NCBI GenBank assembly: GCA_035560935.1
Contig: DATMYQ010000173.1
Location: 1 to 13,277 of the forward strand
Reading direction: 5' to 3'
Source: DATMYQ01 sp035560935
GTDB lineage: Bacteria > Bacillota > Negativicutes > Sporomusales > Sporomusaceae
Length of the DNA: 13,277 nucleotides
Below the pieces are notes generated by a model. That model worked only from the letters and a program-made list of their open reading frames with translations, had not been told where the DNA came from and did no database searches. Positions 7,051 through 13,277 of this stretch are shown piece after piece. A program made the translations under genes and the position numbers. The first letter of the stretch is position 1; each line of letters starts with the position of its first letter.

Positions 7051-7784
7051 AAACGGCGATCATCGTACAGGCCCGGATGACATCCACGAGGCTGCCGGGC
7101 AAGATATTAAAAAAGGTTATGGGCAAGCCGCTGCTGGAATATCAGATGGAACGGTTGCGGCGGGTAAGCCTGGCGGACGAGATTGTGATTGCCACTACCG
7201 TGAATGAAACGGATAAACCGGTGGTGGAATGGTGCCAGCGGATGGGAGTCTCTTATTTCCGGGGTTCCGAACTGGACGTGTTGTCGAGATATTATGAAGC
7301 GGCAAAACAATATCAGGCGGATACTGTGGTCCGAATTACTGCGGACTGTCCACTGATCGACCCGGAAGTGATCAATGGGGTCATTCAGGTCTATCAGGCG
7401 GCGTTTCCCCAATACCATTATGTCAGCAATTGTCTGGAACGGACGTACCCACGGGGAATGGATGTCGAAGTATTTGCTTTTTCCACGCTGGAGGAAGCGT
7501 ATCATGAAGCCTTGTTGCCGGCGGAACGGGAACATGTGACCGCTTTTATATATAATAATCCGCAGCGCTATCAGATGAAAAACGTAACCGGCCTGGCGGA
7601 TAACAGCCGGTATCGTTGGACGGTCGACACCCCGGAAGATTTTCAGTTAATTGAGACCATGCTGAAAGTGCTGTATGCGGATCATCCGGATTTTACCCTG
7701 GATGACGCACTGGCCTTGCTGGAAAAACATCCGGATTGGGCGTTGATTAATGCGGATATTCAGCAAAAACATTATGGTGAATAA
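7047..7784 (+). CDS. pseF: PseF-type CMP-pseudaminic acid synthetase (SpsF-like cytidylyltransferase)
   Basis: This 245-residue nucleotidyltransferase is expected to activate pseudaminic acid with CTP to give CMP-pseudaminic acid, the last step before transfer. The N-terminal motif QARMTSTRLPGK (residues 8-19) is the nucleotide-binding loop of the CMP-sugar synthetase superfamily, and RITADCPLIDPE (96-107) holds the metal-binding aspartates. The sequence resembles the SpsF group (COG1861) of Bacillus spore-coat and Gram-positive pse clusters more than the classic Helicobacter/Campylobacter PseF, whose N terminus is AIIPARGGSKR-like. The assignment rests on fold plus operon position: it is the only cytidylyltransferase among otherwise complete pse genes. 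The start overlaps the pseC stop by four bases, with AAGGGG at 7034-7039. Many databases label this type 'glycosyltransferase family protein' or 'acylneuraminate cytidylyltransferase'. Confidence 0.85.
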   Translation: MKTAIIVQARMTSTRLPGKILKKVMGKPLLEYQMERLRRVSLADEIVIATTVNETDKPVVEWCQRMGVSYFRGSELDVLSRYYEAAKQYQADTVVRITADCPLIDPEVINGVIQVYQAAFPQYHYVSNCLERTYPRGMDVEVFAFSTLEEAYHEALLPAEREHVTAFIYNNPQRYQMKNVTGLADNSRYRWTVDTPEDFQLIETMLKVLYADHPDFTLDDALALLEKHPDWALINADIQQKHYGE

Positions 7785-7787
7785 TAC

Positions 7788-8882
7788 ATGAGATTACAAG
7801 AAACGACGCGGCCGCTGAACATTGTCTTCCGGGTGGATTCCTCGCAGGAAATCGGCAGTGGTCATTTGATGCGCTGCCTGACATTGGCCGGGCGACTGGC
7901 GACGCGGGCGCGGATTACCTTTGTCTGCCGGAATCTGAATCAGCATCTGGGATGGCTGGTGGAGCGGGCCGGCTACCGCTTACTGCTGCTGCCGGAGGCA
8001 GAGGAAAATCCTTGTTTGCATGGCTATGCCAAATGGCTGACTGTTACGCAGGATGTCGACGCGGCCCAGACCCGGACGGTATTAAACAATGAAGTAGTGG
8101 ATTGTCTGGTAGTGGACAGCTATGCGTTGGATGCCGAGTGGGAGGAACAGCTTCGTCCGATGGCGAAAAAACTGTTGGTCATTGATGATCTGGCCAATCG
8201 GGCGCATCAGTGTGATATTTTACTGGATCAAAACTATTACAGTGATATGAATGAGCGTTATACCCGTCTGGTCCCCGGGTATTGCGAACTGCTGTTGGGA
8301 CCGGACTATGTTTTATTGCGTGATGAATTTTACCGGATGAAAGATCAGGTTAATGTGCGGGATGGTAGAATCAACAATCTGTTTGTTTTTTTTGGCGGCA
8401 GTGACCTGAGCAATGAAACGATGAAAACCTTGCAGGCGATTGTTCGACTGGACACAAAAGACTTTATGGTCAATGTTGTTGTCGGCGCGGCTAACCGACA
8501 CAAGCATCGAATTGAGCAATTTTGCCGGGAACATCATTGGACGCATTATCATCATCAGGTGGATAATATCGCCGCCATGATGGGAACGGCGGACTTAGCC
8601 ATTGGCGCCGGTGGGGTTACGACCTGGGAGCGATGTTATCTGGGATTGCCGTCCTTGGTCGTTTCGGTGGCTGAAAATCAGGTTGAGGTCAGTGAGAATT
8701 GTGCCAACATCGGTTTGGTGACTTATCTGGGGCAAGCAGTGGGTGTGGATGGGCCAATGATTGCCAAACATCTGGAAGCGGCTTGCGGCGGACGGGAAGC
8801 CAATGCTGTCATGAGCCGGCGTTGTTTGGAGTTTATGGCCGGCAATACCAACCAATCGGACGTTATTTTGAGGTTGCTATGA
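7788..8882 (+). CDS. pseG: PseG, UDP-2,4-diacetamido-2,4,6-trideoxy-beta-L-altropyranose hydrolase
   Basis: Removes UDP from the diacetylated sugar so that the free hexose can be condensed with phosphoenolpyruvate. The 364-residue GT-B-fold protein begins with the PseG/SpsG signature RVDSSQEIGSGHLMRC (residues 15-30). H26 corresponds to the catalytic histidine (H17) of Campylobacter PseG. FFGGSDLSN and GAGGVTTWE, in the C-terminal half, form the UDP-binding side, as in MurG-like folds. The start ATG at 7788 lies three bases after the previous stop, with a modest GGTGA site at 7776-7780. The stop overlaps the pseH start by four bases. It is somewhat longer than the Campylobacter enzyme (about 275 residues), as is common in Gram-positive versions. 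Cytoplasmic. The call is well supported by motif and neighbours. Confidence 0.93.
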   Translation: MRLQETTRPLNIVFRVDSSQEIGSGHLMRCLTLAGRLATRARITFVCRNLNQHLGWLVERAGYRLLLLPEAEENPCLHGYAKWLTVTQDVDAAQTRTVLNNEVVDCLVVDSYALDAEWEEQLRPMAKKLLVIDDLANRAHQCDILLDQNYYSDMNERYTRLVPGYCELLLGPDYVLLRDEFYRMKDQVNVRDGRINNLFVFFGGSDLSNETMKTLQAIVRLDTKDFMVNVVVGAANRHKHRIEQFCREHHWTHYHHQVDNIAAMMGTADLAIGAGGVTTWERCYLGLPSLVVSVAENQVEVSENCANIGLVTYLGQAVGVDGPMIAKHLEAACGGREANAVMSRRCLEFMAGNTNQSDVILRLL

Positions 8883-9451
8883 ACAACTATTCTTTGCGAC
8901 GAATTGAAAAAGATGATTTGCAACAGGTGCTTACCTGGAGGAATTCAGAAAATATCCGGCGGCTTATGCTCAGCGATAGTTTGATTTCCTGGGCAGAGCA
9001 TTGTCATTGGTTTGACCGCTTACAAGAACGCGATGATTGTGACTTTCAAATTTTTTGTGTGGACGGACAACGCGTGGGAACCGTTTCTTTTAGCGATATT
9101 GACCGGGGAAATGGGAGATGTCGCTGGGGATTCTACGTCGGAGAGGAATTTTCTGCCGGTGGCTATGGCTCAATATTGGCTTATCATGGTTTGGAATATG
9201 CCTTTTCTCAATACACGCTGCACAAAATTATGGCAGAAGTTGTCGATTTCAATAAAAAAAGTCTCCATTTTCATTCCAAGCTGGGTTTTGTCGAAACTGG
9301 ACTGCTGAAAGAACATTTGCTCCGGGCAGGAAAGTATGTTGATGTGGTGTTGCTCAGCCTGTTCCGGCGGGATTGGGAAGTGAAAAAATCCCAGGTACTG
9401 CAGGCTGCGTTGGAAAAAATAGAAAGGCGGGGCGTTGGTGATGGAAAATAG
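8879..9451 (+). CDS. pseH: PseH, GNAT N-acetyltransferase of pseudaminic acid synthesis
   Basis: Acetylates the C4 amino group made by PseC, using acetyl-CoA, and so acts before PseG although it is encoded after it. The 190-residue protein is a GNAT/RimJ-RimL-like acetyltransferase. WGFYVGEE (83-90), followed by GGYGS (94-98), is the acetyl-CoA pyrophosphate-binding turn. KIMAEVVDFNKKSLHFHSKL (116-135) and GF with the following ETG are the usual end of the fold. The ATG at 8879 overlaps the pseG stop by four bases and follows TTGAGGT (8868-8874). The frame is open upstream to 8699, but that part only shadows pseG and adds nothing family-like. The last residues overlap the pseI start by 11 bases. 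The acyl donor could be something other than acetyl-CoA in this lineage, which the sequence cannot settle. Confidence 0.9.
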   Translation: MNNYSLRRIEKDDLQQVLTWRNSENIRRLMLSDSLISWAEHCHWFDRLQERDDCDFQIFCVDGQRVGTVSFSDIDRGNGRCRWGFYVGEEFSAGGYGSILAYHGLEYAFSQYTLHKIMAEVVDFNKKSLHFHSKLGFVETGLLKEHLLRAGKYVDVVLLSLFRRDWEVKKSQVLQAALEKIERRGVGDGK

Positions 9452-10481
9452 CCGGCTGAAATTTGGCAAAGATGTACCGCCGTTTATCATCGCGGAAATG
9501 TCAGGAAACCATAATCAGTCGTTGGACAGAGCGCTGGAACTGGTGGAACTGGCTGCCTGGACCGGTGTGCAGGCGCTCAAACTGCAGACATATACGGCCG
9601 AGACGATGACCCTGAACATTAACGAACGGGAATTTTGCATTAAAGATGAAAAGAGCCTTTGGCAGGGCCAGTCACTATACGAACTGTATCAACGGGCGTA
9701 CACGCCGTGGGAATGGCATGAACCGATTTTCCGGCGTTGCCGTGAGCGGGGTTTGTTGGCTTTCAGCACGCCTTTTGACGATACTGCGGTGGATTTTCTG
9801 GAACAGCTTAATGTTCCCTGTTACAAAATTGCGTCCTTCGAAAATACGGATTTGCCGTTGATCCGGAAGGTGGCCGCCACCGGCAAACCTATGATTGTTT
9901 CCACCGGCATGACGACGGTGGCGGAACTGGAAGATTTGGTCAGCACCGCCCGTGCCGAGGGATGCCGGGACTTGGTATTGTTAAAATGTACCAGCAGTTA
10001 TCCGGCAACGCCGGAAGGGTCAAATTTATTGACCATTCCTCATATGCGGGAATTGTTTCAATGTGAGGTCGGTTTGTCGGACCATACGCTGGGCATTGGT
10101 GTGGCGGTGGCCGGGGTAGCGATGGGAGCGACGGTGATTGAGAAGCACTTTACCCGTTCCCGGGCGGAAGGCGGCGTGGATTCGGCTTTTTCCATGGAAC
10201 CGGACGAAATGCAACAGCTGGTGACGGAAGCTACCCGGGCCTGGCAAGCATTAGGGCAGATCAGTTACGCAGTGGATGAACAGGAAAAAAAATCATTGCT
10301 GTTTCGCCGGAGCCTGTACATCACGGAAGACCTGAAGGCGGGTGATGAAATCACCGCTGCCAATATGCGCAGGATACGGCCGGGACTGGGCCTTTCACCG
10401 AAGTATTATGATATGATTTTGGGTAAACGGGTAAAAAAGAATGTGGACAAAGGGACACCGGTGACCTGGGATCTGGTGTGA
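9441..10481 (+). CDS. pseI: PseI, pseudaminic acid synthase
   Basis: Condenses 2,4-diacetamido-2,4,6-trideoxy-L-altrose with phosphoenolpyruvate to give pseudaminic acid (Pse5Ac7Ac). The 346-residue protein has the NeuB layout: a TIM barrel over roughly residues 1-280 and a C-terminal SAF/antifreeze-like domain over the last 60 or so (from RRSLYITEDL onward). AEMSGNHNQS (18-27) and the IASFENTDLPLI segment distinguish PseI from NeuB sialic acid synthases (AEIGVNHNG-like). SDHT and EKHFT are conserved barrel residues. The ATG at 9441 is preferred, eight bases after AAAGGCGGGG (9423-9432). GTG 9438 and TTG 9435 are in frame and would add one or two residues. The gene begins inside the end of pseH and is the last of the operon, followed by a terminator 30 bases later. 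Confidence 0.95.
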   Translation: MENSRLKFGKDVPPFIIAEMSGNHNQSLDRALELVELAAWTGVQALKLQTYTAETMTLNINEREFCIKDEKSLWQGQSLYELYQRAYTPWEWHEPIFRRCRERGLLAFSTPFDDTAVDFLEQLNVPCYKIASFENTDLPLIRKVAATGKPMIVSTGMTTVAELEDLVSTARAEGCRDLVLLKCTSSYPATPEGSNLLTIPHMRELFQCEVGLSDHTLGIGVAVAGVAMGATVIEKHFTRSRAEGGVDSAFSMEPDEMQQLVTEATRAWQALGQISYAVDEQEKKSLLFRRSLYITEDLKAGDEITAANMRRIRPGLGLSPKYYDMILGKRVKKNVDKGTPVTWDLV

Positions 10482-10511
10482 ATCAAAAATTTGACGTTGA
10501 CTGAAAATTTC

Positions 10512-10547
10512 GAGCACTGGTTTAGTGAACCGGTGCTTGTTTATTTT
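10512..10547 (+). terminator. Rho-independent terminator after pseI
   Basis: GAGCACTGGTT (10512-10522) pairs with AACCGGTGCTT (10528-10538) in an 11-base-pair stem with two G-T wobbles and a five-base TAGTG loop. GTTTATTTT follows as the U-rich tail. It lies 30 bases after the pseI stop and ends the pse transcript before the flagellin promoter. Confidence 0.88.
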
Positions 10548-10591
10548 GCAAAAACGCGGAAAAAGATGTGAAATTTATGGGAAATATGTGT

Positions 10592-10618
10592 TAAGAATAA
10601 GGGGCAAGTCTTCGATAA
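10592..10618 (+). promoter_or_regulatory. Sigma-28 (FliA/SigD) promoter candidate for flagellin
   Basis: TAAG at 10592-10595, a 15-base spacer and TTCGATAA at 10611-10618 match the flagellar sigma-28 consensus, with one mismatch in the first box and two at the start of the second. The region just upstream (10548-10591) is A/T-rich, as expected for a strong promoter. Transcription would start near 10625, giving a leader of about 95 bases. The arrangement repeats that of the promoter candidate before pseB. Confidence 0.75.
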
Positions 10619-10675
10619 AGATATTGAAGTAGACATGCAGAAGGTTTTCGGCCGGAATCTGACGTATGTTTGCGC

Positions 10676-10713
10676 AAGGGGCTAGGATGCCCTTATGAAA
10701 TATTCAAGGAGGA
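10676..10713 (+). promoter_or_regulatory. CsrA-type binding region in the flagellin leader (GGA hairpin plus GGA Shine-Dalgarno)
   Basis: AAGGGGC (10676-10682) pairs with GCCCTT (10689-10694), leaving one G bulged. This presents the hexaloop TAGGAT, so an AGGA motif sits in the loop. The strong ribosome binding site AAGGAGG (10706-10712, eight bases before the ATG) supplies a second GGA about 20 bases downstream. In Bacillus subtilis the hag leader has the same two-site layout, and CsrA bound there blocks ribosome access until FliW removes it. The hairpin and motifs are seen directly; control by CsrA is inferred, and neither csrA nor fliW is in the window. Confidence 0.55.
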
Positions 10714-10720
10714 AGAAACC

Positions 10721-13240
10721 ATGATTATCAATCACAATATGCCCGCTCTGAATACCTATAACCAATTGGTCCAAAATAACCGCGGCACCTCGAATGCTTT
10801 AGCGAAACTGTCTTCTGGTCTGCGCATCAACAAAGCTGCTGATGACGCTGCTGGTTTGGCTATTTCGGAAAAAATGCGTTCCCAGATCCGTGGCCTGGAC
10901 CAAGCTGGCCGGAACGCCCAGGACGGCATTTCACTGATTCAAACGGCAGAAGGTGCCTTGAATGAAACGCATTCTATCCTGCAGCGTATGCGGGAATTGT
11001 CAGTTCAGGCAGCCAATGACACCAACACTTCCAGCGACCGTAACGAAATCCAGAAAGAAGTCGATCAGCTGAAAGATGAAGTAAATCGGATTGCCAATAC
11101 CACCGAGTTCAACACCAAAAAACTGTTGGATGGCACCAGTTCTGCTCTGGTTTCCACCGATAAACTGACCACCAAGGTTTTCATGCGTGACGGCCTGCGG
11201 GTGCTGGATCAGTTTGGTCAGAAAGACGCCGGCGGCGGCAACTTCAAACTGACGATCAAAGGCGTTCAGGGTTCCGCCGAAGTGCAAAAAACCGATATCA
11301 TGAAAGTTAAACATCAGGGCGATACCGTACAGCAGTTGGATATCAACAACGCCAACGGTTTAACGCATGTGTCGGCCAGCGGCATTCAATACGGAACTTA
11401 TGTTGTCAGTGCCAGTGGTTCGGTCGGCCTGCATTCGGCCGCCGATACCGGCGCGGCAGCCTTGACCTCGCAATACCTGCAGGAAGGTATCGGCAGTGCG
11501 GCGGCCTCGGTAGCCAACGTGTTCGGCGGAACATCCGCAACGGACATATCTACTGCTTATGTTACCGCGACGGCGAACTTCTCGTTGAAATTCGAAATTA
11601 CCTCCATCAGCTCGGCTGCCAATACCATCACCTATAAAGTTACCGGCACCAAGCTCTCCGTCACGGGTGGAGTAACCACTGTAAGCGGAATGGCCACGTA
11701 TGATGGTGCCGCTGGCACTATTGCCTTCTCGGCAGGATCCAGCGCGGCCCTGGTTTCTCTCGGTACTTCGAACGCTTTGTCCGGCTCAACGACCGCTACC
11801 TGGACGAAAGGCCTGATGGCCGGCGATATCGGTGTGATAAACATCAAAGCCAGCTATACGGCGATCAGCACCGCTACGGTTGATGAAGTCGCAGTAAAAG
11901 CCCGTTACAAAAACACGGCTACCAGCCAGGCAACGGCGATTGTCGCGGACTTTGTCTTCAATGATGGCGCTTTGAATGGCACAACGACCAAACTGAGCTA
12001 TGAGAGCGTATATGCGAAACTTTCGACCGGCTTGCAATCCACTGATTATGACGCGCTGAAAGTGGGAACGGTCTACACCGGTAGCATTTCACTGGAAGTC
12101 AAGGACATGATTTTGACCTCCAATGCCACGGCGGTTGATGCCAAGTTCAATTTTGACAACGGTTTCGGTAAAGTGGCGTCCTTGGATACCCAGCTGTACG
12201 ATATTGACCGTTTCTGGGATGCCAGCGGCAACTTCCTGCTGACCGGCGGCAAAGCCATCAGCATCGTTCAGGGCGACGGCACCACGACTGCCGTCAATCT
12301 GTACGGCACCGACACTCTCCGTGATGTGATGAAGAAACTGAACAACGCCATCGCTGTGGGCTTGGGACAACAGGATATTGAAAATATCGGCTCCAACAAC
12401 GCTGATAAATTTGTTTCCTATGTCACTGCGGCCACCGCAGCGGGCACCACAAACACTCTGGAAAAAGTGGAAGGTACCTTTGTCATCCGCTCGGCGATTG
12501 CCGGCACTGACGGCAAACTGAACTTTGTCGGCGATGATGACGTGATCAAGGCCCTCAGCCTGCAGACCATTCAGAAAGCCGAAGAAAACAAATTCACGGT
12601 TGACGTGGTGAATGCCCATCAGCTGAGCAGTGACAAGACCTTTGTCGCTTCGGCGGTTAAAACTGAAGGCAACCTGCTGGTTGGCGTCGTTCACGAAAAC
12701 GTGGATATTAAGTTTGCCAGCCAGACCGGCATCAAAGCCACTTGGGATTCGGCTTCCGCCAGCTTCAAATTTGCTGATTCGGTTACCAGCGCGGGCAGCA
12801 CCGGCAAACAAACCGCCGGTGAAACCACGTATGTCCATCTGGCGGACCGCACTCTGGTGCTGCAAGTCGGCGCCAACCAACAACAGGATATTGGCACTGG
12901 TATTGCCAATATGAACGCTGAAGCCCTGGGCATCAGCAGCATTCAGGTAACCAGCAATACGCTGGCTAACGAAGCAATCGGCAAATTGGATGATGCGATC
13001 ACTCGCGTATCCGGCGAACGCTCGAAGATGGGTGCTCTCCAGAACCGTCTGGAACACACCATTAACAACTTGAGCACTGCTTCCGAAAACCTGACTGCGG
13101 CTGAATCCCGCATTCGCGACGTCGACATGGCCAAAGAAATGATGAACTTCACCAAGTACAACATTCTTTCTCAGGCCGCTACCTCGATGTTGGCGCAGGC
13201 CAATCAGCTGCCGCAGGGCGTACTGCAATTGCTGCGGTAA
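10721..13240 (+). CDS. Flagellin (filament protein), large form with an extended central region
   Basis: An 839-residue flagellin, the subunit of the flagellar filament, exported by the flagellar type III system without a signal peptide. Residues 1-138 form the conserved N-terminal D0/D1 part (MIINHNMPAL, then the SSGLRINKAADDAAGLAI stretch and QRMRELSVQAAND). Residues 730-839 form the C-terminal D1/D0 part, ending in LPQGVLQLLR. Between them lie about 590 residues rich in Ser, Thr, Ala and Gly, the surface D2/D3 region. A stretch around 512-546 (AISIVQGDGTTT, then DTLRDVMKKLNNAIA) resembles the flagellin IN motif. No cysteine was seen, as is usual for flagellins. Hag-type flagellins have about 300 residues and Salmonella FliC about 495, so this is a large version. 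The ATG at 10721 has an excellent AAGGAGG site; the frame is open back to a TTG at 10670, but those 17 codons lie in the leader. The gene is probably monocistronic. The pse genes just upstream suggest O-glycosylation of its Ser/Thr-rich region. Confidence 0.97.
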   Translation: MIINHNMPALNTYNQLVQNNRGTSNALAKLSSGLRINKAADDAAGLAISEKMRSQIRGLDQAGRNAQDGISLIQTAEGALNETHSILQRMRELSVQAANDTNTSSDRNEIQKEVDQLKDEVNRIANTTEFNTKKLLDGTSSALVSTDKLTTKVFMRDGLRVLDQFGQKDAGGGNFKLTIKGVQGSAEVQKTDIMKVKHQGDTVQQLDINNANGLTHVSASGIQYGTYVVSASGSVGLHSAADTGAAALTSQYLQEGIGSAAASVANVFGGTSATDISTAYVTATANFSLKFEITSISSAANTITYKVTGTKLSVTGGVTTVSGMATYDGAAGTIAFSAGSSAALVSLGTSNALSGSTTATWTKGLMAGDIGVINIKASYTAISTATVDEVAVKARYKNTATSQATAIVADFVFNDGALNGTTTKLSYESVYAKLSTGLQSTDYDALKVGTVYTGSISLEVKDMILTSNATAVDAKFNFDNGFGKVASLDTQLYDIDRFWDASGNFLLTGGKAISIVQGDGTTTAVNLYGTDTLRDVMKKLNNAIAVGLGQQDIENIGSNNADKFVSYVTAATAAGTTNTLEKVEGTFVIRSAIAGTDGKLNFVGDDDVIKALSLQTIQKAEENKFTVDVVNAHQLSSDKTFVASAVKTEGNLLVGVVHENVDIKFASQTGIKATWDSASASFKFADSVTSAGSTGKQTAGETTYVHLADRTLVLQVGANQQQDIGTGIANMNAEALGISSIQVTSNTLANEAIGKLDDAITRVSGERSKMGALQNRLEHTINNLSTASENLTAAESRIRDVDMAKEMMNFTKYNILSQAATSMLAQANQLPQGVLQLLR

Positions 13241-13260
13241 TTACGACCCGATTACGATTC

Positions 13261-13277
13261 AAAAAAGGCTCCGGGAA
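13261..13277 (+). terminator. Possible left arm of the flagellin terminator, cut by the window end
   Basis: An A-run followed by GGCTCCGGGAA starts 20 bases after the flagellin stop. This is what the first arm and loop of a bidirectional intrinsic terminator would look like. The pairing arm (CCGGAGCC plus a T-run) would lie beyond the window, so the call cannot be confirmed here. Confidence 0.3.

Noticed and set aside
8699..8878. Upstream extension of pseH by 60 codons
   Set aside because: It lies wholly inside pseG in another frame. The ATG at 8879 fits both the family N terminus and the four-base overlap pattern of this operon.
4916..10481. Legionaminic or sialic acid pathway instead of pseudaminic acid
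   Set aside because: PseB has the inverting-dehydratase signature, PseC has SFHPVK-TTGEGG, and the synthase has AEMSGNHN with an IASFENTDLPLI segment, all specific to the pseudaminic branch. No NeuC-like epimerase is present.
10670..10720. In-frame TTG extension of the flagellin by 17 residues
   Set aside because: The extension would start inside the leader upstream of the hairpin. MIINHN is the standard flagellin N terminus and has a near-perfect ribosome binding site directly before it.
11135..12907. Protease domain in the flagellin centre (flagellinolysin-type)
   Set aside because: Some large flagellins carry a zinc protease in this region, but no HEXXH motif is present.
12089..13228. 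Long antisense open frame (379 codons) opposite the flagellin 3' half
   Set aside because: The sense strand is an unmistakable flagellin with strong codon bias, which often leaves the opposite strand open. The antisense translation shows no recognisable domain.

Overview
The window is a flagellin glycosylation locus. Its last gene is a very large flagellin, and upstream lies a complete six-gene pathway for CMP-pseudaminic acid, a nine-carbon sialic-acid-like sugar that many bacteria attach to flagellin. The flagellin termini, strong purine-rich ribosome binding sites, SpsF/SpsG-like pathway enzymes and CsrA-like flagellin leader all suggest a motile Firmicute. The Negativicutes (Sporomusa/Pelosinus-like) are the best guess, but this rests on recalled family resemblance, not a database search. 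All genes are on the + strand.

Region 1 (1-4780) is a sugar-tailoring block. It holds the end of an FkbM-type methyltransferase, a split transketolase (N- and C-terminal halves as two adjacent genes), a class I SAM methyltransferase, and a 592-residue protein that I read as a possible GT-B (CgeB-like) glycosyltransferase. The three middle genes are packed with gaps of 1-2 bases. Base composition differs sharply within this block: hand counts of 300-base samples give about 59% GC in the transketolase N half and about 41% in the 592-residue gene.

Region 2 (4781-10547) starts with a 135-base spacer that contains a good sigma-28 (flagellar sigma factor) promoter candidate. It continues with pseB, pseC, an spsF-type pseF, pseG, pseH and pseI, which overlap or nearly touch, and ends in a clear intrinsic terminator. 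In order of action: PseB (dehydratase/epimerase), PseC (aminotransferase), PseH (N-acetyltransferase), PseG (UDP hydrolase), PseI (condensation with PEP) and PseF (CMP activation).

Region 3 (10548-13277) is a single flagellin gene. Its sigma-28 promoter candidate has the same boxes and the same 15-base spacing as the one before pseB. The leader has a GGA-in-loop hairpin plus a GGA-containing Shine-Dalgarno, which is the layout of CsrA-controlled flagellin mRNAs. The flagellin has 839 residues, with conserved ends of about 138 and 110 residues around a central region of about 590 residues rich in Ser, Thr and Ala.

Together this suggests that sugar donor synthesis and its acceptor protein are switched on together late in flagellar assembly. 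The upstream block may modify or transfer the glycan. No Maf-type flagellin glycosyltransferase is seen in the window, so the 592-residue protein is the main local candidate for that step. I saw no tRNA, rRNA, CRISPR array, insertion sequence or phage gene.
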